Position numbers and translations under genes: made by a program. 64,000 nucleotides of DNA, from positions 1,116,001 to 1,180,000 of the forward strand of contig CP141731.1 in assembly GCA_035621235.1 (NCBI GenBank), given 5' to 3'. The stretch is from Actinomycetaceae bacterium MB13-C1-2 (GTDB lineage Bacteria > Actinomycetota > Actinomycetes > Actinomycetales > Actinomycetaceae). Under the pieces are notes generated by a model that was not told the origin of the DNA, did not search any database, and saw only the letters and a list, made by a program, of their open reading frames with translations. Below are positions 43,238 to 52,043 of the stretch, piece by piece (the stretch's first letter is position 1; each line of letters begins with the position of its first letter).

Positions 43238-43310
43238 GAATCTCCAATCAGATCGGGAGACGACACGCCGCAAAATCGCGGCGAAGTTGCCCCTATCTGA
43301 TTGGAGATTC
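43238..43310. repeat. Palindromic repeat, copy P3
   Basis: Arms GAATCTCCAATCAGATCGGG (43238-43257) and CCCCTATCTGATTGGAGATT (from 43290) are complementary with one mismatch. The inner stem is CGCCGC with GCGGCG. The outer bases differ from copy P1 (ATCTCC versus TTTGCC) but both arms changed together. It lies between convergent glnK and ndh. Confidence 0.82.
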
Positions 43311-43429
43311 ATCTGAGGGGGAGTTGAGGGCGTAGGGTCGCCGAAATCCGCGGGCGGGTTCCGGCAGTACCGCACCAAAACGGCAGATCTTGCTTGCCGG
43401 TGAGGCAAATAGCCAGATTCGGGCGACCG

Positions 43430-44848
43430 TTACCTACCCTTGTTTGCCTCTTCCGCACGTTCGTAGTCGAGCTGTTCCAGGTCCATGGCGCGTACCAGGA
43501 TCTCCTCGGGTGAGGCCCCCTTGATCAGAAGGCTGGAAACCCTCTCCCCAAGGTGGTCAAGTGCCAACCGTCCGACCATCTGCTGGTTCGTAGTGGTCCG
43601 CTCAGACCTGGCGTTGGACGCAAAGCTCACCGCCCAGTGGAACAGGGTTGAAACCCGAGACTTGAAGCCAGTGATATATAGGACGTGCAGGAATGACCAG
43701 GCGAGCCAGGCCGGAAACCCATGAAGGTTGACCGGACCGATACTGGCGACAGCCTTGGACCGGGCGATGGTAGCCATTGATCCTTTGTCGTTGTAGCTGA
43801 ACGTCACGTCGCTCGGATCTCTGCCCGCTAGCAGGTCTTTGAGTCGCCTGGTCACAAAGCGGGCACCCTGAATGGCACCCTGGGCAACTCCCGGGACACC
43901 TTCTAGACTCATCATGTCTCCGACCACATAGACGTTCGGGTAGCCCTCCACGGAGAGATCCGGCTCTACGAGGACCCGTCCGGCGCGATCGAGCTGAACC
44001 CCGGTGCGCTCAGAGAGCACCTTGGCGATCGGCGGTCCCTGAACTCCGGCAGCCCAGACTTTGCAGACTGAAGGGATCAACTGTTCGTTACCATCCTTAT
44101 CCCGAACCGTGACGGTGTCGGGGCCAATGTCGGTGACAAGGGTATTCCCGAGGAACTCAACGCCCAGTTCCCTTAGGTCTTGGAGCGTCACTTCCCCAAG
44201 CTTGCTGCCAAACGACGGCAGCGGCTGGCTCCCACCCTCGACCAAGATGACTCGCGCCTTAGTGGTATCAATGTTTCGGAACTCTTTCGGCAAAGTATTT
44301 GAGGAAAGCTCCCTGATCTGACCTGCCATCTCGACTCCGGTTGGACCGGCACCTACTACGACAAAAGTCAGAAGTTTCTGAATCTCCTCGGGATCGTCGC
44401 TGACTTCAGCTTGCTCGAAAGCCCGGAATATGCGGGCGCGAAGCTCAAGCGCGTCATCGATGCTCTTCATTCCTGGAGCAAACGTGGCGAACTGATCGTT
44501 GCCGAAGTAGGACTGGCCAACTCCGGCCGCGAGGATCAGAGTGTCGTATCTGGTGGCGCGCTTTTGGCCGTAATGACGCCAAATCACCTGCTGCGACTCG
44601 GGGTCGATATCCTCAACAGTGCCCAGCAAGACCTTGACGTTCTTCTGACGCTTCAGAATCTCGCGAGTTGACGGTGCGATCTCGCCCTCGGAGAGAATCC
44701 CGGTGGCGACTTGATAGAGAAGAGGTTGGAAGAGGTGATGAGTTGTGTCCGAGAGGAGAATTATCTCGACGTCTTCGCTCGCGAGGTTTCTTGCGGCGAA
44801 AAGACCGCCAAATCCCGAGCCAACAATTACTACCCGGTGCTTACCCAT
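43430..44848 (-). CDS. ndh: Type II NADH dehydrogenase
   Basis: A 472-residue single-subunit NADH:quinone oxidoreductase. The FAD motif is VVIVGSGFGGLFAARNL at the N-terminus, the NADH motif FVVVGAGPTGVEMAGQI (about residues 160-178), and the second FAD contact VYVVGDMMSLEGVPGVAQGA. A C-terminal amphipathic/hydrophobic region (WLAWSFLHVLYITGFKSRV) should attach it to the membrane. NDH-2 does not pump protons. The start ATG follows GGAGGAAG. Confidence 0.93.
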   Translation of the reverse strand: MGKHRVVIVGSGFGGLFAARNLASEDVEIILLSDTTHHLFQPLLYQVATGILSEGEIAPSTREILKRQKNVKVLLGTVEDIDPESQQVIWRHYGQKRATRYDTLILAAGVGQSYFGNDQFATFAPGMKSIDDALELRARIFRAFEQAEVSDDPEEIQKLLTFVVVGAGPTGVEMAGQIRELSSNTLPKEFRNIDTTKARVILVEGGSQPLPSFGSKLGEVTLQDLRELGVEFLGNTLVTDIGPDTVTVRDKDGNEQLIPSVCKVWAAGVQGPPIAKVLSERTGVQLDRAGRVLVEPDLSVEGYPNVYVVGDMMSLEGVPGVAQGAIQGARFVTRRLKDLLAGRDPSDVTFSYNDKGSMATIARSKAVASIGPVNLHGFPAWLAWSFLHVLYITGFKSRVSTLFHWAVSFASNARSERTTTNQQMVGRLALDHLGERVSSLLIKGASPEEILVRAMDLEQLDYERAEEANKGR

Positions 44849-44949
44849 TCTTCCTCCACTCGTTCGATAGTTCGAGGCTACTGTGCACCGCGTTGCGGGG
44901 GAAGGTGGAGTATTACCGCTTGACAGGTTAGTTGGTGTTGGCAGAGCGA

Positions 44950-45321
44950 CTATCTACGAGAGTGTCTGGCCCACTCCTCGCCACGTAGTTCCTCCAATTG
45001 ACGGCGTTCCTTCTTTGTTGGCCGCCCGGCCCCAGGATCGCGGGTCGGGATTCCGCCATAGAACTTTGGACGAGGCAGGGAGTGGTCCAGGTAAGCCTCT
45101 TTCGCCAAAGGGGCACCAAGACGTTTTGGTGGGAGAGAGACGACCTCGAGAATGCGGTCAAACCCCTGAACGCGTATTCGTACCTCGTCCCCCGCCACAA
45201 GTTTGTACGAGGGTTTGATGACAGAACCGTTCACCCGGACGTGCCCGGCCCGGACCGCGGCGGTAGCGAGCGAGCGGGACTTAAATGCTCGGGTGGTCCA
45301 GAGCCAAACGTCGATACGCAC
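44950..45321 (-). CDS. S4-domain RNA-binding protein (Hsp15-like)
   Basis: A 123-residue basic protein. The S4 domain (residues 1-60) reads RIDVWLWTTRAFKSRSLATA and VRAGHVRVNGSVIKPSYKL, as in Hsp15, which binds 50S ribosomal subunits carrying blocked tRNA. The C-terminal tail is rich in Lys, Arg and Glu (GRPTKKERRQLEELR). The start is GTG 45321. It stands alone between ndh and the large ABC gene. Confidence 0.85.
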   Translation of the reverse strand: MRIDVWLWTTRAFKSRSLATAAVRAGHVRVNGSVIKPSYKLVAGDEVRIRVQGFDRILEVVSLPPKRLGAPLAKEAYLDHSLPRPKFYGGIPTRDPGAGRPTKKERRQLEELRGEEWARHSRR

Positions 45322-45462
45322 CCTCGCCTCCCTACGTAGCTCGTCTCTCGGTCGATACCAGCGTATCCCGCCTCGAACACTGGGATTAAGCGCTCCGCTA
45401 ACGTGCCGCTTTTCGCGATGGGGTAGAGCGCTGGGCCACGTAGGCTTCCCTTGGAGGTCAAC

Positions 45463-48400
45463 ATGTTGCAGCTGAAGGATATCCGCAAATCATATACTGT
45501 TGCGGACTTTACTCAAGTCGCGCTCGACGACGTCTCGGTGTCGTTTCGCGATAATGAGTTCGTTGCAATCCTGGGGCCCTCGGGTAGCGGCAAGACGACA
45601 CTTCTAAACATTGTCGGTGGCCTTGATCGTTATGATTCCGGCGCACTGATCATTGACGGCATTGACACCTCGAAATATACCGACCGCGACTGGGACACCT
45701 ACCGCAACAACCGGGTCGGGTTCGTGTTTCAGAGCTATAACCTGATCCCGCACCAAACCGTACTGGCAAATGTTGAACTTGCGTTGACTCTCTCCGGTGT
45801 TTCGAAGTCACAACGACGTGAGCGGGCGATCGCCGCGTTGGGCGAGGTTGGGCTGGCCGATCATATTCATAAGAAACCGAGTCAGCTCTCGGGCGGCCAG
45901 ATGCAGCGAGTTGCAATTGCTAGGGCACTGATCAACGACCCCGAGATACTTCTGGCCGATGAGCCGACCGGAGCGCTTGATTCCACTACCAGCGTTCAGA
46001 TCATGAATCTGCTGAAGCAGATCGCGGACGACCGTTTGGTTCTCATGGTTACGCACAATCCCGAGCTAGCGGACGAGTACGCGACCAGAGTTGTTGACCT
46101 GCGAGACGGTCGAGTAGTAAACGACTCCGACCCCTTCGACCCAGACGCGCAGCCGCTCAGTGCGAAGCCGAGTCGTCGCACGTCAATGTCTTTCCTCACG
46201 GCAATCTCGCTGTCGTTCAATAACCTAATGACGAAGAAGGGCCGCACGCTGATGACAGCCTTTGCGGGTTCTATCGGAATCATTGGGATCGCCTTGATCC
46301 TTTCCCTAGCGAATGGTGTCAACAACTACATCAGGGGGATTGAGGAAGACACGCTCTCTGTCTACCCTTTGACGATTCAAAGTCAAGGCATGGACATGAG
46401 CGCCATGTTTGGCGTCGCCACAGAAAATGCCACCGGAACGGGGGGACCTGAGGCCGAGGATGGGCAGGTCCGAGAGATCGAGATGATGAACATGATGCTC
46501 AGCTCGGTCGGATCAAATGACTTGCAAGCCCTAAAGCGGTACTTGGAGAATAACGCTTCTGAGGTAGACGAGTATGCCAACCTGGTCCAGTACACGTACA
46601 ACGTGGTTCCTCAGATCTATACCCTGGGCGATCAGGGTGAGGCCAGACAGGTCAATCCGGACGCGACATTTTCCGCGATGGGAATGGGAAGCACTAACCC
46701 GTTCGCCTCGTCAATGTCGATGAACATGTTCCACCAGCTAATGGATGACACCAGTCTGGTTCAGGCGCAGTACGAGATGAAGGCCGGACACTGGCCCACC
46801 GAGCCAAACGAAGTCTTGTTGGTGCTTACCCCCGACGGCACCGTTCCCGACCGAGTGCTCTACAGCATGGGGCTGCGCGATGGAGCGCAGCTTGACACAA
46901 TGCTTGAGCAGTTAATGAATGAGGAACCGGTTACGCCTCCAGATGACGGTCCTCTGGAGTTCACATACGACGAGCTGATGGACGTGACATTCAGGCTGGT
47001 TCCGTCCTCCAGCTTCTACCGGTACGACGAGACGTACGAGGTATGGACAAATCGGTCAGGGGACAAAGAAGTCGTCAATCAGCTGGCTTCGACGGGCCAA
47101 GAGTTGGTCATAAGTGGGATCGCTCAACAGAGTCCAGACGTGCAGGCCGCAGCGCTGACAGTGGGCTTCTACTACACCTCGGACCTGACGAACGAGCTAA
47201 TCGACATCGCTTCGAACAGTGGAGTGGTCAAGGCTCAGAAGCAGAGCCCGAAAACCAATGTTCTCACCGGGCGCACCTTTGTGGAAGAGGAAAAGGACCC
47301 CGGCGGCGGCTTTGACATGGACAAGCTGATGACCATTGATGAGGAGGCTATTGCTGCGGCCTTTAAGTTCGATGAATCGGCACTGTCAATTGACCCTTCC
47401 ATGCTGGACTTCACCGGAATGGGTTTGCCTCAGATGACTATCGACCCCTCGACTCTGCCCCAGTTGGATATCGGGCAAGTCATGGGAGATCTGAGTCTCG
47501 ACATGAGCGACATTGATATCGAGCAGGTTCTTGCCGGAATCGACTTGAGCGGTATCGACCTGGGGGTCACGTCCGAGCAGGTGACTGAACTGGGGCAGGC
47601 GTTTGCCGAAGGGTATATTGCTTTCTGCACCGACCCGGCAAACGACTGCGTCTCGGACGCACAAGGAAGCTTCGATGCCTTCTTGACTTCACCCGAAGGT
47701 GAGCAGATCCGAGACGACTTCTTAGGACTGCAAGAGGATCTTGAGGGAGGATTGACCGCCGCTCAAAAGGAGATCACGAAGCAGATAACCGACGCGATGG
47801 GTAAGGCGGTTCAGGCTCAGATCGCTGCGAACGCCGGCACGATTCAGGCTCAGATGCAGTCTGTTATGGCAGGGTACATGTCTCAGGCTATGGGAGCGAT
47901 CGGGGGTCAGATCGAAGCTCAACTGCTTCCAGCCCTCCAAGCACAGATCGCCGGGTCACTTCAGCAGGCGATGGGGTCGTTCGCAGACAACATGGCCGGC
48001 GCCATGAGTATCGATCAAGAAGCGTTCAAGAATGCCTTCAAGTTCAATCTGAGCGAGGAAGAGCTAGCTCAGGTAATGATGACCATGATGACCACTGAGC
48101 GCACGTCCTTCGACGCAAACATGGCGAAGTTTGGTTGGGCAGATCTACAGAAGCCGTTCCAAATCGATATCTACCCGAAGAGCTTTGAAGACAAGGAACA
48201 GGTTCTTTCTATCCTCGACGACTACAACCAGACCATGAAGGACCAAGGAGACGAGGACCGGGTCATCACCTACACGGATATGGTAGGAACCCTGATGTCC
48301 TCGGTGACGACTATCGTCAACGTGGTCTCGTACGTCCTGGTGGCATTCGTGGCCATCTCCCTCGTGGTCTCGTCGATCATGATCGGGGTTATTACCTACA

Positions 48401-48726
48401 TCTCGGTGCTTGAACGGCGCAAGGAGATCGGAATTCTCAGATCGATCGGTGCCTCGAAGAAGAACATTCGAACGGTGTTTAACGCCGAGACTCTGATCGT
48501 TGGATTTGTCGCGGGCGTTATCGGTATTGGAGCAACGCTGTTGCTGACGATTCCGGCAAACGCATTCGTTGCCGGGAGATGGGGAATCCACGGCGTCGCG
48601 GTGTTGCCATGGCAGGCCGGTGTCATCCTGGTACTAATCAGCATGGGGCTGACGTATCTGGCCGGGCTGATTCCCTCGTCCGCTGCGTCAAGAAAAGATC
48701 CGGTGGAGGCCCTGCGATCGGAGTAG
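45463..48726 (+). CDS. Large ABC transporter with fused ATPase and MacB/FtsX-type permease
   Basis: A 1087-residue protein. Residues 1-225 form a MacB/LolD-type ATPase (ILGPSGSGKTTLLNIVGGLD, LSGGQMQRVAIARAL, LLADEPTGALD). A first membrane helix follows at about 265-290 (SIGIIGIALILSLANG). Then comes a very large extracytoplasmic region of about 670 residues. It is rich in Met, Gln and Asp and contains heptad-like segments (IAANAGTIQAQMQSVMAGYM) and two similar motifs, AAFKFDESAL and NAFKFNLSEE. Three C-terminal helices with FtsX motif YISVLERRKEIGILRSIGAS complete it. ATG 45463 follows TTGGAGGTC. Substrate unknown. Confidence 0.88.
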   Translation: MLQLKDIRKSYTVADFTQVALDDVSVSFRDNEFVAILGPSGSGKTTLLNIVGGLDRYDSGALIIDGIDTSKYTDRDWDTYRNNRVGFVFQSYNLIPHQTVLANVELALTLSGVSKSQRRERAIAALGEVGLADHIHKKPSQLSGGQMQRVAIARALINDPEILLADEPTGALDSTTSVQIMNLLKQIADDRLVLMVTHNPELADEYATRVVDLRDGRVVNDSDPFDPDAQPLSAKPSRRTSMSFLTAISLSFNNLMTKKGRTLMTAFAGSIGIIGIALILSLANGVNNYIRGIEEDTLSVYPLTIQSQGMDMSAMFGVATENATGTGGPEAEDGQVREIEMMNMMLSSVGSNDLQALKRYLENNASEVDEYANLVQYTYNVVPQIYTLGDQGEARQVNPDATFSAMGMGSTNPFASSMSMNMFHQLMDDTSLVQAQYEMKAGHWPTEPNEVLLVLTPDGTVPDRVLYSMGLRDGAQLDTMLEQLMNEEPVTPPDDGPLEFTYDELMDVTFRLVPSSSFYRYDETYEVWTNRSGDKEVVNQLASTGQELVISGIAQQSPDVQAAALTVGFYYTSDLTNELIDIASNSGVVKAQKQSPKTNVLTGRTFVEEEKDPGGGFDMDKLMTIDEEAIAAAFKFDESALSIDPSMLDFTGMGLPQMTIDPSTLPQLDIGQVMGDLSLDMSDIDIEQVLAGIDLSGIDLGVTSEQVTELGQAFAEGYIAFCTDPANDCVSDAQGSFDAFLTSPEGEQIRDDFLGLQEDLEGGLTAAQKEITKQITDAMGKAVQAQIAANAGTIQAQMQSVMAGYMSQAMGAIGGQIEAQLLPALQAQIAGSLQQAMGSFADNMAGAMSIDQEAFKNAFKFNLSEEELAQVMMTMMTTERTSFDANMAKFGWADLQKPFQIDIYPKSFEDKEQVLSILDDYNQTMKDQGDEDRVITYTDMVGTLMSSVTTIVNVVSYVLVAFVAISLVVSSIMIGVITYISVLERRKEIGILRSIGASKKNIRTVFNAETLIVGFVAGVIGIGATLLLTIPANAFVAGRWGIHGVAVLPWQAGVILVLISMGLTYLAGLIPSSAASRKDPVEALRSE

Positions 48727-49055
48727 TAATTTCACTTTCTTTTGGCCTCTTGAAGACACCTTAATGCGGCCATTTCTGTACGTGAGATCTGAACACATTT
48801 CTTGGGACGCAACCTCAGGAAGTCTTGCCTGACTAGCTACTTGGCCTAGCTCGATTGGGGAAGAGTCGGGTTTTGCGACGCACTTTCCCACAGGTTCATC
48901 TTTGGGGCCTCTTCACAGGTCATCGCAGAGAGACACAGACTGAAGTGAAGGTGTGGCTAGATTCTTTTTGAGTGCGGAAAGGGGAGTAGGCGTGAAAGAG
49001 AAGGGAGTCGCTATACCGCTGTTCTACCCCACGGCAGAATCAAGCGGCGGCAGCT
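48727..49055. other. Intergenic region before vapB
   Basis: 329 bp without a recognisable gene, tRNA or member of the repeat families seen elsewhere in this window. Purine-rich stretches near 48960-49010 precede vapB; no clear promoter can be assigned. Confidence 0.5.
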
Positions 49056-49283
49056 ATGAACATCAAGGATCCACGTGTGCATGAACTGGCAAAGGAACTC
49101 GCCCAGGTGCGGGGAACGACCGTGACCGCGGCGGGGCGTGAGGTATTGGAAGAGACTCTAGGACGTGAAAAACGGACCCCGGAGAAGCTTGCGGAGCTAT
49201 TCTCCCAACTCCAGAGCATGGTTGTCGGATCTGAAGATCAGTGGCTCAGCGACGACAATCTCTATAAGGGGCTTCCACGTTGA
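49056..49283 (+). CDS. VapB-family antitoxin
   Basis: A 75-residue antitoxin of the Rv0623/PSK type. The N-terminal MNIKDPRVHELAKELAQ and TTVTAAGREVLEETLGREK resemble the DNA-binding part, and the C-terminus NLYKGLPR is the usual toxin-binding end. It overlaps the start of the vapC remnant (TTGA). Because that toxin is broken, it is now an orphan antitoxin. Confidence 0.82.
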   Translation: MNIKDPRVHELAKELAQVRGTTVTAAGREVLEETLGREKRTPEKLAELFSQLQSMVVGSEDQWLSDDNLYKGLPR

Positions 49284-49662
49284 TTATCGACACGGCGGCT
49301 GTGGTGGCGATCCTTCGTGGCGACGAAGAAGCAGCTCGGTTGTGATTCGAGATGGCTACCGCACCAGTTCTGCGAATGTCAGCGGCATCGGTTCTTGAGC
49401 TCTCGATCGTGGTTGGACGTCAGAACCGGACCGTTGTCGACGCTTTTTAGAGGGTGCCCGAGTTCAGATTCTTGATGTTGACGCGGAGCAACTTGTCTGG
49501 GCTCGTGACGCCTTTGAACGATATGGGAGAGGCTCAGGATCCCTTGCCCGCCTCAACTTTGGCGACTGTCTTACCCATGGGGCCGCGCGCTCAACAGACG
49601 AACCGCTTCTGTTTGTGGGCGAGGACTTCACCCACACTGACTTGGAGCTTGCGGGGGTCTAG
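49280..49662 (+). pseudogene. Broken VapC PIN-domain toxin
   Basis: The frame begins IIDTAAVVAILRGDEEAARL and is stopped by TGA at 49343-49345. It continues as FEMATAPVLRMSAASVLELS, VVGRQNRTVVDAF, then hits TAG at 49448. Loss of one T from a T-run at 49444-49448 explains this: the next frame reads EGARVQILDVDAEQLVWA, FGDCLTHGAARS, PLLFVGEDFTHTDLEL and ends at 49662. The PIN acidic residues (IIDTA, SVLELS, FGDCLTH, GEDFTHTD) are still visible. At least two inactivating changes are present. Confidence 0.85.
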
Positions 49663-49739
49663 CTGGCATCGCGTTCGGTTCACTGGCACCTCCAGACCGT
49701 GGACATCGTCCGTGTCTAGATCCGAGAAGAGGTTACGGG

Positions 49740-50564
49740 CTAGGTTTTTTCGGTCGAGGTAGTCACCAGCGTTGCTTCCACCACTGAGCCCCCGCCTTTG
49801 GTTGGCTTCGGTTCCGAGACTTCGAGTCCCACTACTCCTAGACCCCGGGACGCCAGTGCCATATGTTTGAGGGAGCCCAGTATCTCTCCAGCGGTACTTG
49901 AGTCTGTCAGGGAGTTGTCCTGAACTAGGTGTCTCGCTGCGAGGCCACGCCACTTCTTCGCCATGTGTGTAATGACTTTGCGCCCGGCCGCCCGCTCTTC
50001 GACAACCGAAAGTTCCACGACGTTTGCGCCGCAGACGCTAAATGCCGCTTTGTAGCCTCCAGACCGAGCATCAAAGACGGCTCTGTCCTGCAAATCCAAC
50101 TCAGTGGACGAAGCCTGCTCGATTTGCCTACGCCACCACGGCCCAACTGCTCCGATTTCCGGAAGCCGTACTCCGATTGCGAGTCGGTGGTTTGGGATCA
50201 GGTCATCCGGTCTGATGAGGCCAAACAGAGCGGAACTAATCAGAGCCTGTCGGCTGAGCCTACCTCGGGATTCCTTGTCCAAAGTCGCTGTGTTGAGGTG
50301 GTCATACAGGACTCCGGTATACAGATTGATCGCTTGGGAGCAATGGGAGTCGAACAATGAGAGGTTGAGCGAGGCCTCCTCGGCCGATTTCTTTCCCAGT
50401 CCAAGGGTCTTTACGGCCTCGGCATCGTTACCCAGTTCTTGCAGAGTCTGGATGACCCTAGATCGCGCACCGGTGAGTTCCGGAAAGGAAATCGACTCCA
50501 GACTGAACCTTGGACCAGCGGTCGGTGAGGTCTTTCCTTCAGAGGGCGGCAACAGGATCAGCAC
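49740..50564 (-). CDS. yaaA: YaaA-family peroxide stress protein (DUF328/UPF0246)
   Basis: A 274-residue protein. The family signature ILLPPSEGK is at the very N-terminus, and SALFGLIRPDDLIPNHRL and ITHMAKKWRGLAARHLV follow. In E. coli YaaA limits iron-driven oxidative damage and binds DNA. GTG 50564 places ILLPPSEGK directly after the start and has the -10-like TACGGT 6 nt upstream; the open frame to 50786 is not homologous and overlaps the GNAT gene. Confidence 0.85.
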   Translation of the reverse strand: MLILLPPSEGKTSPTAGPRFSLESISFPELTGARSRVIQTLQELGNDAEAVKTLGLGKKSAEEASLNLSLFDSHCSQAINLYTGVLYDHLNTATLDKESRGRLSRQALISSALFGLIRPDDLIPNHRLAIGVRLPEIGAVGPWWRRQIEQASSTELDLQDRAVFDARSGGYKAAFSVCGANVVELSVVEERAAGRKVITHMAKKWRGLAARHLVQDNSLTDSSTAGEILGSLKHMALASRGLGVVGLEVSEPKPTKGGGSVVEATLVTTSTEKT

Positions 50565-50611
50565 CTCGCCACCGTACCCGTAGCGGCCAAGAACTGTGAA
50601 ATGCTGAGCGC

Positions 50612-51178
50612 ATGAAGCAAGCCAGTGAGCACCCCTTTCCTGAAACCTTCGAGACAGAACGGCTGATCCTACGCAAGTGGGAGGCAACCGACGCCGAAGA
50701 CCTCTACCGGTACGCCTCGGACGAACTCGTCGGCCCGGCTGCGGGTTGGCCTGCGCACAAGTCAGTGTCCGAGAGCGCTCAAACAATCAGGGGCGTGCTA
50801 TCGAACGCGGGAACGTACGCGGTGACACTGAAAGAGACGGGCGAGCCAATCGGAAGTGTGGGTCTAACAACGGCTCCGTTCGGCGAAGTCGGGGATCTGG
50901 AACTGGGCTACTGGATTGCCGCTCCCCACTGGGGAAACGGATACGTGGGCGAAGCCAGCAGTGTACTGATTCGGTACGCGTTCGAGCAACTGAGATGTCC
51001 TGTGGTCTGGTGTGGCGCGTACGAGGAGAACACCAAGTCTCGTCGCGCCCAGGAGAAACTCGGCTTCAAGTTTGACCGAGTGGTCTCGGGCCACCCGGTC
51101 CCACTACTAGACACAACCAAGACGCTGATCGTTACCAGGATGACCCGTGAGGACTGGGAAGCTGAGAATGGCAGCTAG
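50612..51178 (+). CDS. RimJ/RimL-type GNAT acetyltransferase
   Basis: A 188-residue acetyltransferase of the RimJ/RimL type. Typical elements are FETERLILRKWEATDAEDL, the binding motif YWIAAPHWGNGYVGEASSVL, and NTKSRRAQEKLGFKF. Members modify ribosomal protein N-termini or small molecules. It is divergent from yaaA. Its TAG stop is part of the CTAGGG end of MITE copy B. Confidence 0.85.
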   Translation: MKQASEHPFPETFETERLILRKWEATDAEDLYRYASDELVGPAAGWPAHKSVSESAQTIRGVLSNAGTYAVTLKETGEPIGSVGLTTAPFGEVGDLELGYWIAAPHWGNGYVGEASSVLIRYAFEQLRCPVVWCGAYEENTKSRRAQEKLGFKFDRVVSGHPVPLLDTTKTLIVTRMTREDWEAENGS

Positions 51179-51339
51179 GGTGTGTCTCCTAGGTTCCTGC
51201 TTGCTGTGGTGACCGGGAAATCCGTGCTTGCTACGTTGTCATCTTCGGCTTTGCTACCAGCAAAGCTTCCTTTTCCGCCTTGCAACCACGAATTTCCCGG
51301 GCATCCTCGCCTGAGCACAGACCTAGGAGACGCCCCTAG
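51175..51339. mobile_element. MITE-like palindromic element, copy B (165 bp)
   Basis: Ends are CTAGGGTGTGTCTCCTAGGT and ACCTAGGAGACGCCCCTAG, near-perfect inverted repeats. In reverse orientation it aligns along its whole length with copy A, including GCCCGGGAAATTCGTGGTTG. The terminal positions TGAAT/ATTCA of copy A are TAGGT/ACCTA here, so both ends changed together. The CTAG ends provide the stop codons of both convergent neighbours, the GNAT and the DUF5701 gene. Confidence 0.82.
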
Positions 51340-51998
51340 TTGCTAAACTCCCTATTCGCCGCGTGAGCAATGCCTAGCCAGGTGTGGCGATTGTTCCACC
51401 AGCACCATCCAAGCTTTGGCGCGTTCTTCCGCCCAATACCGTCGCGACCGGTACCGTTGCTGATCCATAGCGCGGGGGTGCGCGCGTCAAACCCACCTTT
51501 GGATTTCCTTTTTCGCGACGCGATGGTCATGTAGCAGAAGTTCCGTTCAAGCACTTCAGGAGCCTGGATGGCGAGGAGTGTTCCCTCGACCATGGATAGC
51601 GCAACGCGTTTCTGCGCTGTTATGGCAGCGAGGGCTTCGGCAGGCGAGGCGTTGCCAAACTCGTCGCCGCGCTGTGGACCATGTGCCAGATACCAGGATG
51701 ACTCAGGGAGATTGAGTAGTTTCTGGTCAGTGCCCTCGAAGAGCGCAAACTGGTCCGCGTCGGTGAAGTCCTCAACAACGAACCCAGGCTTGTCCTGGTA
51801 ACGAAGCAATCCCACAAGCTCGGTGTAACTCGCTGGCGATCCTGTCGGCACCAGGAGCGCGCCCTCCGCTTTGTGGAAGTGATTCGCTGCGGCCCTCGCT
51901 GACTGGTCTGACAGGCCGAACTGCGCCGGAACTCCGAGAGCGATGAGATGCTCTGCCTGTTCCTGGGGGCAGGGAAGGTTTGCGGGTTCGAAGGACAA
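51336..51998 (-). CDS. DUF5701 family protein
   Basis: A 220-residue soluble protein of unknown function, matching the actinobacterial DUF5701 family by its conserved stretches (HFHKAEGALLVPTGSPASYT, SWYLAHGPQRGDEF, RKNAPKLGWCWWNNRHTWLG). The start is TTG 51998 behind GAGGAGAG. Its stop codon is formed by the terminal CTAG of MITE copy B. Confidence 0.8.
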   Translation of the reverse strand: MSFEPANLPCPQEQAEHLIALGVPAQFGLSDQSARAAANHFHKAEGALLVPTGSPASYTELVGLLRYQDKPGFVVEDFTDADQFALFEGTDQKLLNLPESSWYLAHGPQRGDEFGNASPAEALAAITAQKRVALSMVEGTLLAIQAPEVLERNFCYMTIASRKRKSKGGFDARTPALWISNGTGRDGIGRKNAPKLGWCWWNNRHTWLGIAHAANREFSN

Positions 51999-52043
51999 GT
52001 TCTCTCCTCAGGTAGTTGTGGTTTGATCGTAGTGGGAGGTCGA

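Noticed and set aside
50565-50786. Longer start for YaaA
   Set aside because: It would overlap the divergent GNAT gene and has no similarity to the family; ILLPPSEGK normally lies at the N-terminus.
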